Below are positions 25,354 through 35,340 of a DNA stretch of 46,316 nt, in pieces. Below the pieces are notes generated by a model that made no database searches, was not told the origin of the DNA, and was given only the letters and a program-made list of their open reading frames with translations. Numbering within the stretch: the first letter of the stretch is position 1; each line of letters starts with the position of its first letter. A program made the position numbers and the translations under genes. The stretch is from Flavobacteriaceae bacterium UBA3179 (lineage in GTDB: Bacteria; Bacteroidota; Bacteroidia; Flavobacteriales; Flavobacteriaceae): contig DEXR01000022.1 of NCBI GenBank assembly GCA_002364245.1, positions 19,414-65,729 on the forward strand. Reading direction: 5' to 3'.

Positions 25354-27591
25354 ATGAAACAAATTATAATCATAATATGTATGTTGCTTTCAGGCTTTCT
25401 TTTTTCTCAAGAAAAAGAGAAACAAGAGGACCTTAAAGTTGGTTTGGTGCTAAGTGGAGGCGGTGCTAAGGGCTTGGCACATATTGGTGCGTTAAAAGTA
25501 ATTGAAGAAGCTGGAATTCGAGTAGACTATATTGGGGGAACAAGTATGGGGGCCATTATTGGGGCTTTGTATGCTTCAGGATATTCAGCTAATCAACTGG
25601 ACTCCATTTTTAATATGGTCGATTTTAATACTTTGATACAAGATGATATCCCACGAAGCGCCAAAACATTTTACGAAAAAGACGAATCTGAAAAATATGC
25701 CATTACCTTACCGTTTGATCACTTTAAGGTAGGCTTTCCTTCCGGCCTTTCAAAAGGGCAGAATGTTTATAATTTGTTATCACAGCTTACCCTTCACGTA
25801 AGTGACATTAAAGATTTTAACAAACTTCCAATTCCATTTTTTTGTGTAGCGACCAACGTTGAAACCGGAAAAGAGGTTATTCTTGATAAGGGGTATTTAC
25901 CAAGAGCCATAACTGCAAGCGGTGCTTTACCTTCTTTGTTTTCACCTGTAATTATAAATGACACTATTTATGTGGATGGTGGTGTGACGAATAATTATCC
26001 TGTAGATGAGGTGCGAAGTAAAGGCGCCGATATTGTAATTGGGGTAGATGTTCAAGATAGTTTAAAAGGTAGGGAAAAATTAAAATCTGCTTTCGATGTC
26101 TTAGTGCAAATTAATAATTACCGTACTATCGAAGATATGGCCGAGAAAAGAGATCGGACAGATATCTATATAAACCCGAATATTGAAGATTTCACGGTAG
26201 TTTCATTTGATGAAGGCATTAAAATAATTGAGACAGGAGAAGAAGAGGCTAACGCATTGAAAGAAGAACTTCAAGAAGTAGCCAAACGTCAAAAAGAGAA
26301 ACCTAAACAGGAAGTAGATTTCTTCAAAAAGAATTCAATTTATATTAATACTGTTGAAATTGAAGGTAATGAAAATTACACAAGAGCCTACGTTATGGGT
26401 AAGCTAAAACTGAAATTACCAGCAGAGATTACTTATGATCAATTTAACGAAGGGGTTAATAACTTATCTGCAACCGGAAATTTTCAAGACATCAACTATC
26501 GGTTAGTGACCAATGAAGATAATACCTATAAAATTGTTTTCACCCTTCGTGAAGACAAATCAAAAATGTTCATGCGTCTTGGAGCTCACTATGACGATCT
26601 ATACGGAGCTGCTGCATTAATGAATGTAACACGAAAGCGGATATTTACAAATAACGATATTGCTTCATTAGATTTTGTAGTTGGGGATAACCTTCGATAT
26701 AATTTTAACTATTATATTGATAAAGGTTTTTACTGGAGTATCGGTTTAAATTCACAGTATACTTTTTTTGATAAAGATGTTGGAATTGATTTTTTATCCC
26801 CCGAATTACCACCGGAAGAAAATTCACAACTTAACAAATTAGATCTCGAATATGGTGATTTGACAAATAGAATTTACGTCGAAACACTTTTTAAAAGAAG
26901 CTTCCTGTTAGGCGCGGGTATTGAGCATAAATGGTTAAAATATTTATCTGAAACTATTGGAGTAGATGAAGATGGAATACCACGGACAGTTTTTGAAAAC
27001 ACAAATTATGTGAGTACTTATGGCTATTTACGGTACGACACTTTTAATAATAGTTTCTTCCCTACTAAAGGATTCTTTTTTAACGGAGATTTTCATTTAT
27101 ATCTTTTTGCTGAAGGTGATAACGAAGATTTTGAGCAATTTTCAATCGCCCAAGCTAAATTTGGTTATGCTCAATCATTTTCAAGTAAACTTTCAGCAGT
27201 AATATCAACTGAAGGAGGATTTAAAATAGGAGGTGACGGAACGCGTTCGCTTGATTTTTTCATGGGAGGATATGGTTATAAAGAGGTAAATAATTTAAAG
27301 CCTTTTTATGGGTATGAAGCCTTGAGCCTTCGTGGGGATACCTATTTAAAATCTTCCTTGACCATAGATTATGAAATTTTCAGAAAAAACCATATAAATA
27401 TTGCAGCCAATATTGCTAATGTAGGAGATGATCTATTTACAGATGGAAAATGGATAGACGGTATTGATTATAGTGGTTTTGCTCTAGGATATGGAATGGA
27501 AACTTTTTTAGGTCCACTTGAAGCAAAATGGGCATTTTCGCCAGAAAGGGACGAAAGTGAATGGCACATTACAGCAGGGTTTAGGTTTTAG
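25354..27591 (+). CDS. Patatin-like phospholipase with POTRA and Omp85 barrel (type Vd-like)
   Basis: A 745-residue exported protein with an acyl hydrolase fused to its own outer-membrane translocator. After the signal peptide (MKQIIIIICMLLSGFLFSQ), the patatin domain (about 27-300) has the oxyanion loop GGGAKG (35-40), the nucleophile elbow GGTSMG with S64, and the catalytic D208 in VDGG. A POTRA-like module follows (about 328-395, INTVEIEGNENYTRAYVMGK), then a barrel region with Omp85-type strands ending AGFRF. This matches type Vd autotransporters such as PlpD, common in Bacteroidota. Whether the lipase is released or stays at the periplasmic face is unknown. It directly follows uvrC with no spacer, and no shared function is apparent. 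Confidence 0.92.
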   Translation: MKQIIIIICMLLSGFLFSQEKEKQEDLKVGLVLSGGGAKGLAHIGALKVIEEAGIRVDYIGGTSMGAIIGALYASGYSANQLDSIFNMVDFNTLIQDDIPRSAKTFYEKDESEKYAITLPFDHFKVGFPSGLSKGQNVYNLLSQLTLHVSDIKDFNKLPIPFFCVATNVETGKEVILDKGYLPRAITASGALPSLFSPVIINDTIYVDGGVTNNYPVDEVRSKGADIVIGVDVQDSLKGREKLKSAFDVLVQINNYRTIEDMAEKRDRTDIYINPNIEDFTVVSFDEGIKIIETGEEEANALKEELQEVAKRQKEKPKQEVDFFKKNSIYINTVEIEGNENYTRAYVMGKLKLKLPAEITYDQFNEGVNNLSATGNFQDINYRLVTNEDNTYKIVFTLREDKSKMFMRLGAHYDDLYGAAALMNVTRKRIFTNNDIASLDFVVGDNLRYNFNYYIDKGFYWSIGLNSQYTFFDKDVGIDFLSPELPPEENSQLNKLDLEYGDLTNRIYVETLFKRSFLLGAGIEHKWLKYLSETIGVDEDGIPRTVFENTNYVSTYGYLRYDTFNNSFFPTKGFFFNGDFHLYLFAEGDNEDFEQFSIAQAKFGYAQSFSSKLSAVISTEGGFKIGGDGTRSLDFFMGGYGYKEVNNLKPFYGYEALSLRGDTYLKSSLTIDYEIFRKNHINIAANIANVGDDLFTDGKWIDGIDYSGFALGYGMETFLGPLEAKWAFSPERDESEWHITAGFRF

Positions 27592-27652
27592 CATAACCTT
27601 AAAACAGAAACAGTGATTTTTTTCCGATATTTGTTTAGAAAATCAGCACAAT

Positions 27653-28816
27653 ATGCCATTCTATCATAAATTAGGAAAAATACCTCATAAACGTCATACG
27701 CAATTTCGCAAACCAGATGGCAGTTTATATTCTGAACAACTGTTCGGCACAATTGGTTTTGACGGTATGTCAACCAACAGTTATCACGAACATCGCCCTA
27801 CCCAAGTAAAGGAAATAGAGAAGCAATATAGCGTTGCGCCAAAAATTGCAAAGAAAAACAATTTGCAGTCCTATAAATTTAAAGGGTTTAATATACAACC
27901 AGAAAAAGATTATCTGGAAAGCCGGAAAACAGTTTTGACTAACAGTGATTGCAGTATCATTCTCGCTGCACCGCAAGAATCTCAAAAAGATTATTTTTAT
28001 AAAAATACGGATGCAGATGAATTGATTTTCATTCACAAAGGCAGTGGAAAATTACGAACCCATTTAGGTAACCTCGACTTTAAATACGGAGACTATCTGT
28101 TAGTGCCTCGAGGTATCATTTATAAAATTGATTTTGATACGGAGGACAACCGTTTATTTATTGTAGAATCCAGAAGACCAATTTATACCCCAAAACGCTA
28201 CCGAAATTGGTTTGGGCAATTATTAGAACACTCTCCTTATTGCGAACGTGATTTGCGAAGACCAGAAGAATTGGAAACACACGATGAAGAAGGAGACTTT
28301 TTAATAAAAATTAAAAAGCAAGATGATATTTTTGAAATGACCTACGCCACACATCCTTTTGATGTAGTAGGCTATGATGGTTATAACTATCCGTACGCTT
28401 TTTCCATTCACGATTTTGAACCCATTACAGGCCGAATACACCAACCGCCACCTGTACACCAGACATTTGAAACCGATGCTTTTGTAGTTTGTAGTTTTGT
28501 GCCACGATTATATGATTATCACCCAGAATCAATTCCAGCACCGTACAACCATAGCAATATAGACAGTGATGAAGTGTTGTATTATGTAGATGGCGATTTT
28601 ATGAGCCGTAATGATATAGGAGCAGGGTACATTTCATTACATCCAGCGGGAATTCCTCACGGACCACACCCTGGAGCGACCGAACGAAGTATTGGGAAAG
28701 TGAAAACAGATGAATTGGCCGTAATGGTCGATACCTTTAAGCCATTACAAGTAACTGAAGATGCTTTAAAATTGGCCGATGGCACATATTATCAATCTTG
28801 GCTTGAACATGACTAA
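27653..28816 (+). CDS. hmgA: Homogentisate 1,2-dioxygenase
   Basis: A cytoplasmic Fe(II) enzyme that opens the homogentisate ring to maleylacetoacetate in tyrosine/phenylalanine breakdown. The 387 residues are shorter than the ~440 of human/Pseudomonas enzymes but typical for Bacteroidota. Recognisable segments include MPFYHKLGKIPHKRHTQFRK, the cupin-like strand IHKGSGKLRTHLGNL, SFVPRLYDYHPESIPAPYNH, DEVLYYVDGDFMSR and the ligand-rich SLHPAGIPHGPHPGATE. It lies 124 bases upstream of hppD, which makes homogentisate, so the two form a catabolic unit. A near-match promoter element (GATATTTG) is at 27626-27633. Later pathway genes are not in the window. Confidence 0.93.
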   Translation: MPFYHKLGKIPHKRHTQFRKPDGSLYSEQLFGTIGFDGMSTNSYHEHRPTQVKEIEKQYSVAPKIAKKNNLQSYKFKGFNIQPEKDYLESRKTVLTNSDCSIILAAPQESQKDYFYKNTDADELIFIHKGSGKLRTHLGNLDFKYGDYLLVPRGIIYKIDFDTEDNRLFIVESRRPIYTPKRYRNWFGQLLEHSPYCERDLRRPEELETHDEEGDFLIKIKKQDDIFEMTYATHPFDVVGYDGYNYPYAFSIHDFEPITGRIHQPPPVHQTFETDAFVVCSFVPRLYDYHPESIPAPYNHSNIDSDEVLYYVDGDFMSRNDIGAGYISLHPAGIPHGPHPGATERSIGKVKTDELAVMVDTFKPLQVTEDALKLADGTYYQSWLEHD

Positions 28817-28940
28817 AAAACCAAACTTGTGAGAAACTTAGCTATTTCAGCACAAATGCGTGCTATGTGGTAATTATTAAAAAGAAACCAACAAACACCA
28901 CTTATTTAAAAGAGAACGCATTAATTAAAAAGATAAAATA

Positions 28941-30101
28941 ATGAGCAAAGACGTAAAATCAGTCGATTATGGACTGGAAAAAATATTTGAAGGAGCAGAA
29001 GATTTCCTTCCGCTTTTAGGAACCGATTATGTAGAATTCTATGTAGGGAATGCCAAACAGGCAGCACACTTTTATAAATCTGCTTTTGGTTTTCAATCGT
29101 ACGCATACAGAGGATTGGAAACAGGTAGTAAAGACAGTGTTTCTTATGTGCTTAAGCAAGATAAAATACGAATTGTACTTACAACCCCCTTAAGTTCAAA
29201 AAACCCTATCAATGACCATATTGTAAAACATGGAGATGGTGTAAAGGTGGTAGCGCTTTGGGTAGAAGATGCCCGTAGTGCTTTTGAAGAAACCACTAAA
29301 CGCGGGGCTAAGCCATTTATGGAGCCCACTGTTGAAAAGGACGAACATGGCGAAGTGGTGCGTGCAGGAATTTATACCTACGGAGAAACCGTACATATGT
29401 TTGTAGAGCGTAAAAATTACAACGGAACCTTTATGCCAGGTTTTAGAGAGTGGAAAACAGAATACAATCCCGAACCAGTAGGTCTAAAATACATAGACCA
29501 CATGGTAGGAAATGTAGGCTGGAATGAGATGAATACGTGGGTAAAATGGTATGAAGATGTTATGGGCTTTGTAAATTTCCTTTCTTTCGATGACAAGCAA
29601 ATCCATACTGAGTATTCAGCTTTGATGAGTAAGGTGATGAGTAATGGAAATGGAAGAATAAAATTCCCTATTAATGAACCTGCTGAAGGAAAGAAAAAAT
29701 CTCAAATTGAAGAATATTTAGATTTTTATGAAGGACCAGGGGTACAACATATTGCCGTAGCGACGGACGATATTATTACAACAGTTTCTAAATTAAGAGA
29801 ACGAGGAGTGGAGTTTTTATCTACACCACCAGAAGAATATTATGCTGCTGTTCCAGGTCGTTTAGAAGAATTCGATCATAAACTGAAAGAAGATATTGAA
29901 AGATTAATGAAGCTGGGAATCATGATCGATGCAGATGAAGAAGGTTATTTATTACAGATTTTCACAAAACCTGTAGAAGATAGACCAACCTTGTTTTTCG
30001 AAATAATACAACGAATGGGAGCCAGAGGTTTCGGTGCAGGTAATTTTAAAGCCCTGTTTGAAGCTATAGAACGCGAACAAGAATTAAGGGGAACCCTTTA
30101 A
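28941..30101 (+). CDS. hppD: 4-Hydroxyphenylpyruvate dioxygenase
   Basis: A non-haem iron enzyme of the vicinal-oxygen-chelate fold that converts 4-hydroxyphenylpyruvate to homogentisate. The 386 residues hold two VOC modules: the first starts DYVEFYVGNAKQAAHFYKS (about 30) and the second, catalytic one starts YIDHMVGNVGWNEMNTWVKW with the first metal histidine. The second histidine is in PGVQHIAVATDDI and the glutamate in LFFEIIQRMGARGFGAGN near the C-terminus, which is complete. It follows hmgA in the same direction and is closed by a terminator 14 bases downstream, consistent with a two-gene tyrosine-degradation operon. A small dyad AGCAC/GTGCT (28849-28864) lies between them. Confidence 0.95.
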   Translation: MSKDVKSVDYGLEKIFEGAEDFLPLLGTDYVEFYVGNAKQAAHFYKSAFGFQSYAYRGLETGSKDSVSYVLKQDKIRIVLTTPLSSKNPINDHIVKHGDGVKVVALWVEDARSAFEETTKRGAKPFMEPTVEKDEHGEVVRAGIYTYGETVHMFVERKNYNGTFMPGFREWKTEYNPEPVGLKYIDHMVGNVGWNEMNTWVKWYEDVMGFVNFLSFDDKQIHTEYSALMSKVMSNGNGRIKFPINEPAEGKKKSQIEEYLDFYEGPGVQHIAVATDDIITTVSKLRERGVEFLSTPPEEYYAAVPGRLEEFDHKLKEDIERLMKLGIMIDADEEGYLLQIFTKPVEDRPTLFFEIIQRMGARGFGAGNFKALFEAIEREQELRGTL

Positions 30102-30115
30102 AATGTAACAAATGT

Positions 30116-30153
30116 AAGGCTCCATCGTTTAATAGATGGGGCCTTCTTTTTTT
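30116..30153 (+). terminator. Terminator of hppD
   Basis: AAGGCTCCATC (30116-30126) pairs with GATGGGGCCTT (30135-30145) with one mismatch around a short loop, followed by a long T run. Confidence 0.85.
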
Positions 30154-30194
30154 GGAACAGAAGTTGTACTTCTTAAATAATAAAACCCCAAATA

Positions 30195-30965
30195 ATGAAA
30201 CAGGTACTTTCTCTTTTCTTTTTATTCAGTTCTATTGTGCTTATAGCGCAAGACAAAGCCTATGGTGATGGAGAGTGGTTTAAGTTCCGGGTACATTATG
30301 GTTTTGTAACAGCTGGGTATGCCACCCTTGAAGTTAATAATGCAAAAATTGAAGGTAAAGAAGTGTATCACGTAAAGGGCGAAGGAAGGACAGTAGGGCT
30401 TTCAAAAGTGTTTTTCAATGTGGAAGATTATTATCAGTCCTATATTGATAAAGAAAAAGATATTCCGTACCGATTCATTCGAAAAATAGACGAAGGAGGC
30501 CACACCAAGGACATTCAGATAGATTTTGACCATTCTACGGGTATTGCGCATATAAACAATAAAAAACATAACAAAAAGGAAGTGGTTTCGTTTCCTAAAG
30601 ATGCACAGGATATGGTTTCGGCCTTTTATTACTTGCGTAATAATTTAGATGTAAGCACCATACAAAAAGGCGAAACAATAGATATGAATATGTTTTTTGA
30701 TAAGGAAAATTATAAGTTCCGTTTAAAATTTTTGGGTAGAGAAGTGCTTGATACAAAATTCGGTGATGTTCCGTGTTTAATATTTAGACCTTATGTACAA
30801 GCAGGAAGGGTTTTTAAAGAAAAAGAAAGCCTTACTGTTTGGGTAACCGATGATGACAATAAAATGCCTATGCTTATAAAAGCAGACTTAGCTGTAGGTT
30901 CATTAAAAGCATCCCTTTCAGAGTTTAAAGGATTAAAGCATTCTTTTAAAATACAAATGGATTAA
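30195..30965 (+). CDS. DUF3108 family exported protein
   Basis: A 256-residue protein with a signal peptide (MKQVLSLFFLFSSIVLIAQ) and a DUF3108 domain through most of its length: GEWFKFRVHYGFVTAGYATL, VEDYYQSYIDKEKDIPYRF and VWVTDDDNKMPMLIKADL are the family-style strands. The family is periplasmic, all-beta and uncharacterised. In many flavobacteria it is found near amino acid dioxygenases and an M23 peptidase, as here; this association is from memory. It has its own space after the hppD terminator, followed by a 278-base gap. Confidence 0.82.
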   Translation: MKQVLSLFFLFSSIVLIAQDKAYGDGEWFKFRVHYGFVTAGYATLEVNNAKIEGKEVYHVKGEGRTVGLSKVFFNVEDYYQSYIDKEKDIPYRFIRKIDEGGHTKDIQIDFDHSTGIAHINNKKHNKKEVVSFPKDAQDMVSAFYYLRNNLDVSTIQKGETIDMNMFFDKENYKFRLKFLGREVLDTKFGDVPCLIFRPYVQAGRVFKEKESLTVWVTDDDNKMPMLIKADLAVGSLKASLSEFKGLKHSFKIQMD

Positions 30966-31243
30966 TATTGTTATTATTTTCGAAAATAAATCTTATTTCA
31001 TATAACATATTTAAAAGTTGTACGTTAACGAAACAAAAGGAATAAGAAAAAGAAGTTACTTTGCATACAAGACAAAAACAAATTTTCTTTCTATTTGTGT
31101 TAAAATAAGCCTATTAGCTTCTTTTTTTGAGAATTTGCATTTTAAAAGCCCTTTTTTTTCGTAATATTGAATCGAACTTAAAAAATCTACTGCTTCTTCC
31201 CAAAGATAGCAGTGTGGTAGAACCCCAATAAAGCTATAGTAAA

Positions 31244-32470
31244 TTGAAGAAAATACTAGTAATGTGCTTGCCCGTTTTGCTATTAATAGCTTGCGATTCT
31301 GGCAATAAAGACTTAGCCGAAGCTGTAGAAATAGAAAAAGCCCCTGCATTAATTAAGGAATACGGTTATATTTTAAACGATTATAATGTAGTTAGAGATA
31401 CTATCCGTTCTGGAGATACTTTTGGAGATATTCTTGATGCTCATGGAGTTCCGCAAGATAAAATATTTAAAGTCGCTACTAAGTTTAAAGACAGTTTTGA
31501 CGTCCGTAAAATGGTAGTGGGCAAACCGTATGTACTTCTTAACTCTAAAGATTCATTGAATACCACGCAGGTTTTTATCTACGAAAATAATAAAGTGGAT
31601 TATTCAGTAGTCGATTTTAGGGACGGTCTTTCCAGCTACACGGGAGAAAAACCGGTTACGTACATTGAAAAATCTGCAGGTGGAATTATAGAAAGTTCGT
31701 TGTCTCAAACTATGGAAGACGAACATTTGAGTCCTTATATGACCGATAAATTGTCCAATATCTATGCGTGGACCGTTAACTTTTTTCACCTTCAAAAAGG
31801 GGATCGTTTTAAGGTTGTTTATACTGAAAAGTTTATCAATGATACAATCCCTGCCGGTCTAGGTGAAATTAAAGCAGCCTATTTTGAACATCGCGGCACA
31901 CCTTTATATGCTTTTAACTATGAAACTACACGCGATAGCGCTAAAGTAAAGGACTATTTTGATGAACATGCCGACAACCTTCGCCGTGCTTTTTTAAAGG
32001 CTCCAGTAAAATTCAGCAGAATATCTTCCCGTTACAACCTCAATAGAAGAATTGCTTATTATGGGTATAAGTTACGTCCTCACAAAGGAACTGATTTTGC
32101 AGCACCTATTGGAACTCCTATTCTTGCTACGGCAGACGGTACTGTAATAAAATCTGAATATCGCGGCGGAAACGGCAATTACGTAAAAGTTCGCCATAAT
32201 AGTACTTACGAGACCCAATACCTACACATGAAAAAACGTAATGTACGTGTGGGTGAGTTTGTACGTCAAGGCGATGTAATTGGTTGGATAGGAATGACAG
32301 GAAATACAGGTGGGCCTCACGTTTGTTATCGCTTTTGGAAAAACGGGAAACAAGTAGATCCTTTTAAACAAGACTTGCCTATGTCGCAACCTTTAGAAGA
32401 AAAATATAAAGAAGAATATATTTCTTTCATGACGCCTCTAAAGACGCAATTAGACTGTATTGAATATTAA
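31244..32470 (+). CDS. M23-family peptidoglycan endopeptidase lipoprotein
   Basis: A 408-residue lipoprotein (lipobox LLLIAC, Cys 17) with a LysM/OapA-like N-terminal segment (RDTIRSGDTFGDILDAHGVP) and a C-terminal LytM/M23 domain. Zinc-site motifs are present: HKGTDFAAPIGTPI (H and D ligands), TQYLHMKKR (HxH-like site, here LHM) and GNTGGPHVCYRFW (catalytic/ligand histidine). It should cut peptide cross-links in the cell wall during growth or act in division. The start MKKILVMCLPVLLL gives a normal signal peptide. The 278 bases upstream (30966-31243) hold no credible gene; a 97-residue minus-strand frame overlapping this start is judged a shadow. Confidence 0.9.
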   Translation: MKKILVMCLPVLLLIACDSGNKDLAEAVEIEKAPALIKEYGYILNDYNVVRDTIRSGDTFGDILDAHGVPQDKIFKVATKFKDSFDVRKMVVGKPYVLLNSKDSLNTTQVFIYENNKVDYSVVDFRDGLSSYTGEKPVTYIEKSAGGIIESSLSQTMEDEHLSPYMTDKLSNIYAWTVNFFHLQKGDRFKVVYTEKFINDTIPAGLGEIKAAYFEHRGTPLYAFNYETTRDSAKVKDYFDEHADNLRRAFLKAPVKFSRISSRYNLNRRIAYYGYKLRPHKGTDFAAPIGTPILATADGTVIKSEYRGGNGNYVKVRHNSTYETQYLHMKKRNVRVGEFVRQGDVIGWIGMTGNTGGPHVCYRFWKNGKQVDPFKQDLPMSQPLEEKYKEEYISFMTPLKTQLDCIEY

Positions 32471-32618
32471 TTTTTAACACCATTTTTAATTGTTGAAAAC
32501 CTGTTATTAATTAATAATCAGAACCTCAATAGGTTACTCTTTTCATTGTATTTTTATTTTAGAAAAATTTGTTAGCATTTTCTTAACCTTTATAGTTTAA
32601 AAAAGGAAAAAGGAGATG

Positions 32619-32626
32619 TATATTTG
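32619..32626 (+). promoter_or_regulatory. -7 promoter element for the first TonB receptor
   Basis: TATATTTG matches TAnnTTTG exactly, 30 bases before the ATG at 32657. Confidence 0.55.
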
Positions 32627-32656
32627 CAGAAATTTTTAAAAACAAACTTCATTACA

Positions 32657-35245
32657 ATGAAAAAACTTTTACTAGTATCAATCTTTTTAATGGGAACTGC
32701 CTTTGGGTTTTCTCAAGGAACTATCACCGGTAAAGTAGTTGGTTCAGATCTAGGGGATGCACTTCCAGGTGCCAACATTCTAGAACAAGGAACAAATAAT
32801 GGTGCCATCACAGATTTTGATGGAAACTTTACATTAAGTGTAAATTCAAATAAAGGAGCTATCATAGTTTCGTTTATTGGTTATGCGAAGAAGAAAATTT
32901 CTTATACTTTAGTAAACGGAACACTTGACTTAGGTTCTATTGCTTTAGACCCAGACGAAAATGCATTATCTGAAGTAATAATCGTAGGATCTGGGGTAAT
33001 TGACTTAGCCGAAGATAGAGAAACACCTGTTGCTGTTTCAACGATAACTCAACAAGAAATCCAGAATAAAGTTGTTGGAAACGTTGAAATAACCGAAGCA
33101 TTAGAAGGGACACCTTCTGCTCACGTTTCTGGTCAATCAGGGTTTGGTGATTCACAACTTTACTTAAGAGGTTTTGACCAAACTAATATAGGAGTGTTGT
33201 TAAATGGACAGCCTATAAATGGAATGGAAGACGGTAGAGTATATTGGTCTAACTGGGCTGGAATTGCAGATATTGCTTCGGCAATACAAGTACAAAGAGG
33301 TTTAGGAGCTTCAAAACTAGCTATTTCTTCTGTAGGAGGAACCACTAATATTATAATGAAAGCTGCTGATAGAAAAGAAGGTGGGTTTGTTAGATTGTTG
33401 GGAGCAAACGATAGCTACTTTAAAGGCACAGCTGCTTATGATAGTGGTGTGAGTGAAAGTGGTTGGGCTTTTTCTGTACTGGTAGATTATTGGAAAGCGC
33501 ATAGAAAATGGGCAAGAGGTACATATGGAGAAGGACAAAACTATTATTTTGCAGTAGGTTATAAGCCAAACGAAACGCACTCTTTTAACTTATTGTTTAC
33601 GGGTGCTCCTCAACTTCACGGACAAAAATGGAGTCAGCCTTTAGATATTGTAAGAGCTGATCCTAAATTTAACCAACATTGGGGTTATTATAACGGAGAA
33701 ATAACTTCAGAAAGACAAAACTACTACCATAAACCAGTACTTAACTTAAACTGGGATTGGAATATGGGTGAGAAATCTGATCTTTCTACAGTGCTGTATG
33801 CATCTTGGGGCCGTGGAGGTGGAACAGGAGACCGTGGTAATGGGAGAATAAGAGGTGAAGATCCAGATGGTGACGGACCTTTATATGGCCAAATAGATTT
33901 TGACGCAATTGAAGATAGCAATTCACAAATTGGCATTGGTGGAGATTATGACAACCCACTTGGAGCAGGTTATATTAGAAGATCGTCTGTAAATAATCAT
34001 CAATGGTATGGAGTGGTATCTAACTTTAACCATGATATTTCAGAAACTTTATCGTTTAATCTTGGTTTAGATGGAAGGATGTACACAGGAGATCACTTTA
34101 GACAAGTGACAGATCTTTATGGACTTTCAGGATGGTCTAACGATCGTCCGGATAATGCTGTGGTAACTTCAACTTTCGATGCTAACCCTTGGGCTGCATT
34201 ATTTAATTTTGCAGACGAAGGAGAAAGAATTAACTATGACTATTCAGAAGACATTAATTACATAGGTGGATTTGGTCAATTAGAATATGCAAGTAACAAT
34301 TTTTCAGCTTTCTTCCAAGGATCATTGTCTACTCAATCTTACCAAAGAGTAGATCGTTTTGCTAATTTAACCTCTGATAAAGTAAGTAGAGGGGGTTATA
34401 ACCTGAAAGGAGGTCTTGCATATACAATTGCAGATAACAGCAAAATTTTCCTTAATGCTGGTTACTATTCAAGACAACCATACTTGGATAATATATTCTC
34501 ATTTAATGAAACAAATGCCGATTTAATTTCGCCAGAAGTTGATAATGAAATCATTCGTTCATATGAAGCAGGATATCACTTTAAAGCAAATAAAATTTCT
34601 GCAAACTTTAATGCTTATGTAACAGATTGGTCTAATAGAACCATTTCATACATTGAAGATAACGACAACGGTACCCCAGAAAATGATAACGATGATTTTG
34701 AAAGCTCAGTGCTTCAAAGAGGAATTCGTCAATATCATACGGGAGCTGAATTTGACTTTAAATGGTTTGCTACTAGTTGGTTAACTTTAAACGGTTATAT
34801 GTCTGGAGGAAGTTGGGTATATAAAGGAAAGTCTAGCTTTACAGCATATAATATCGATACCCAAGAAGTTATATCATCTGGAGAGGGTATTGACCGTCAA
34901 GGTGTAAAAGTTTCTACCGCACCTCAGTTTAGTACTGGATTAGGAGCAAAAGCAAATATATTAGATGGATTAAGTGTAGATGGTTCTATTAATTATAGAG
35001 ATCGCCATTATCAGTTTACTGATGCTGGTACTTCGGCACAAGACTATGTTCCATCAAGGTTAAAGGCTTACTCAATTACAGATTTAGGTTTAACTTATAA
35101 ATTTGATGTAGGTGCTAATGATTTAACTTTCAGAGCAAATGTTTACAATGTATTCGATTATATTGGAATCCAAAATACCGATGCTTTTGGATTTTACAAT
35201 GAAAACGGAAGAACATTTAACGCATCAGTTAGATATGGATTTTAA
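32657..35245 (+). CDS. TonB-dependent outer-membrane receptor
   Basis: An 862-residue receptor with signal peptide (MKKLLLVSIFLMGTAFGFSQ), a carboxypeptidase-regulatory-like domain (TGKVVGSDLGDALPGANI; about 20-105), a plug (SQLYLRGFDQTNIGVLLNGQ ... SVGGTTNIIMKAADRKEGG) and a large barrel ending in RTFNASVRYGF. The start at 32657 is preferred over the in-frame TTG at 32624, which lies in the promoter. Its plug shares WSNW, GTTNI and GWAFSVLV segments with the receptor at 37027, so the two are paralogues of one subfamily. It has no SusD partner. The substrate is unknown. It is monocistronic: promoter before, strong terminator after. Confidence 0.9.
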   Translation: MKKLLLVSIFLMGTAFGFSQGTITGKVVGSDLGDALPGANILEQGTNNGAITDFDGNFTLSVNSNKGAIIVSFIGYAKKKISYTLVNGTLDLGSIALDPDENALSEVIIVGSGVIDLAEDRETPVAVSTITQQEIQNKVVGNVEITEALEGTPSAHVSGQSGFGDSQLYLRGFDQTNIGVLLNGQPINGMEDGRVYWSNWAGIADIASAIQVQRGLGASKLAISSVGGTTNIIMKAADRKEGGFVRLLGANDSYFKGTAAYDSGVSESGWAFSVLVDYWKAHRKWARGTYGEGQNYYFAVGYKPNETHSFNLLFTGAPQLHGQKWSQPLDIVRADPKFNQHWGYYNGEITSERQNYYHKPVLNLNWDWNMGEKSDLSTVLYASWGRGGGTGDRGNGRIRGEDPDGDGPLYGQIDFDAIEDSNSQIGIGGDYDNPLGAGYIRRSSVNNHQWYGVVSNFNHDISETLSFNLGLDGRMYTGDHFRQVTDLYGLSGWSNDRPDNAVVTSTFDANPWAALFNFADEGERINYDYSEDINYIGGFGQLEYASNNFSAFFQGSLSTQSYQRVDRFANLTSDKVSRGGYNLKGGLAYTIADNSKIFLNAGYYSRQPYLDNIFSFNETNADLISPEVDNEIIRSYEAGYHFKANKISANFNAYVTDWSNRTISYIEDNDNGTPENDNDDFESSVLQRGIRQYHTGAEFDFKWFATSWLTLNGYMSGGSWVYKGKSSFTAYNIDTQEVISSGEGIDRQGVKVSTAPQFSTGLGAKANILDGLSVDGSINYRDRHYQFTDAGTSAQDYVPSRLKAYSITDLGLTYKFDVGANDLTFRANVYNVFDYIGIQNTDAFGFYNENGRTFNASVRYGF

Positions 35246-35266
35246 TATCTTCTAAGTTTTTAAAAA

Positions 35267-35300
35267 AAAACCGCTTCAGATAGATGAAGCGGTTTTTTTT
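35267..35300 (+). terminator. Terminator of the first TonB receptor
   Basis: AAAACCGCTTCA (35267-35278) pairs perfectly with TGAAGCGGTTTT (35285-35296) around a six-base loop, followed by more Ts. An in-frame ATG inside it (35284) is not a credible start for the next gene. Confidence 0.92.
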
Positions 35301-35313
35301 ATGGAATAATCGC

Positions 35314-35321
35314 TACCTTTG
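35314..35321 (+). promoter_or_regulatory. -7 promoter element for the small membrane protein
   Basis: TACCTTTG matches TAnnTTTG exactly. It lies just after the terminator and 19 bases before the ATG at 35341, which decides the start of that gene. Confidence 0.6.
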
Positions 35322-35340
35322 GTACTCTAAATATATAACT

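Noticed and set aside
31056..31349. A 97-residue minus-strand frame across the start of the M23 peptidase gene
   Set aside because: It overlaps the signal peptide region of a well-supported lipoprotein gene, has no recognisable family or promoter, and its composition (many Leu, Phe, Tyr) is what the reverse of AT-rich leader DNA gives.
35284..35340. Upstream in-frame ATG for the four-helix membrane protein
   Set aside because: It lies within the terminator hairpin of the preceding receptor gene and upstream of the TACCTTTG promoter element; the ATG at 35341 fits both promoter and hydrophobic start.
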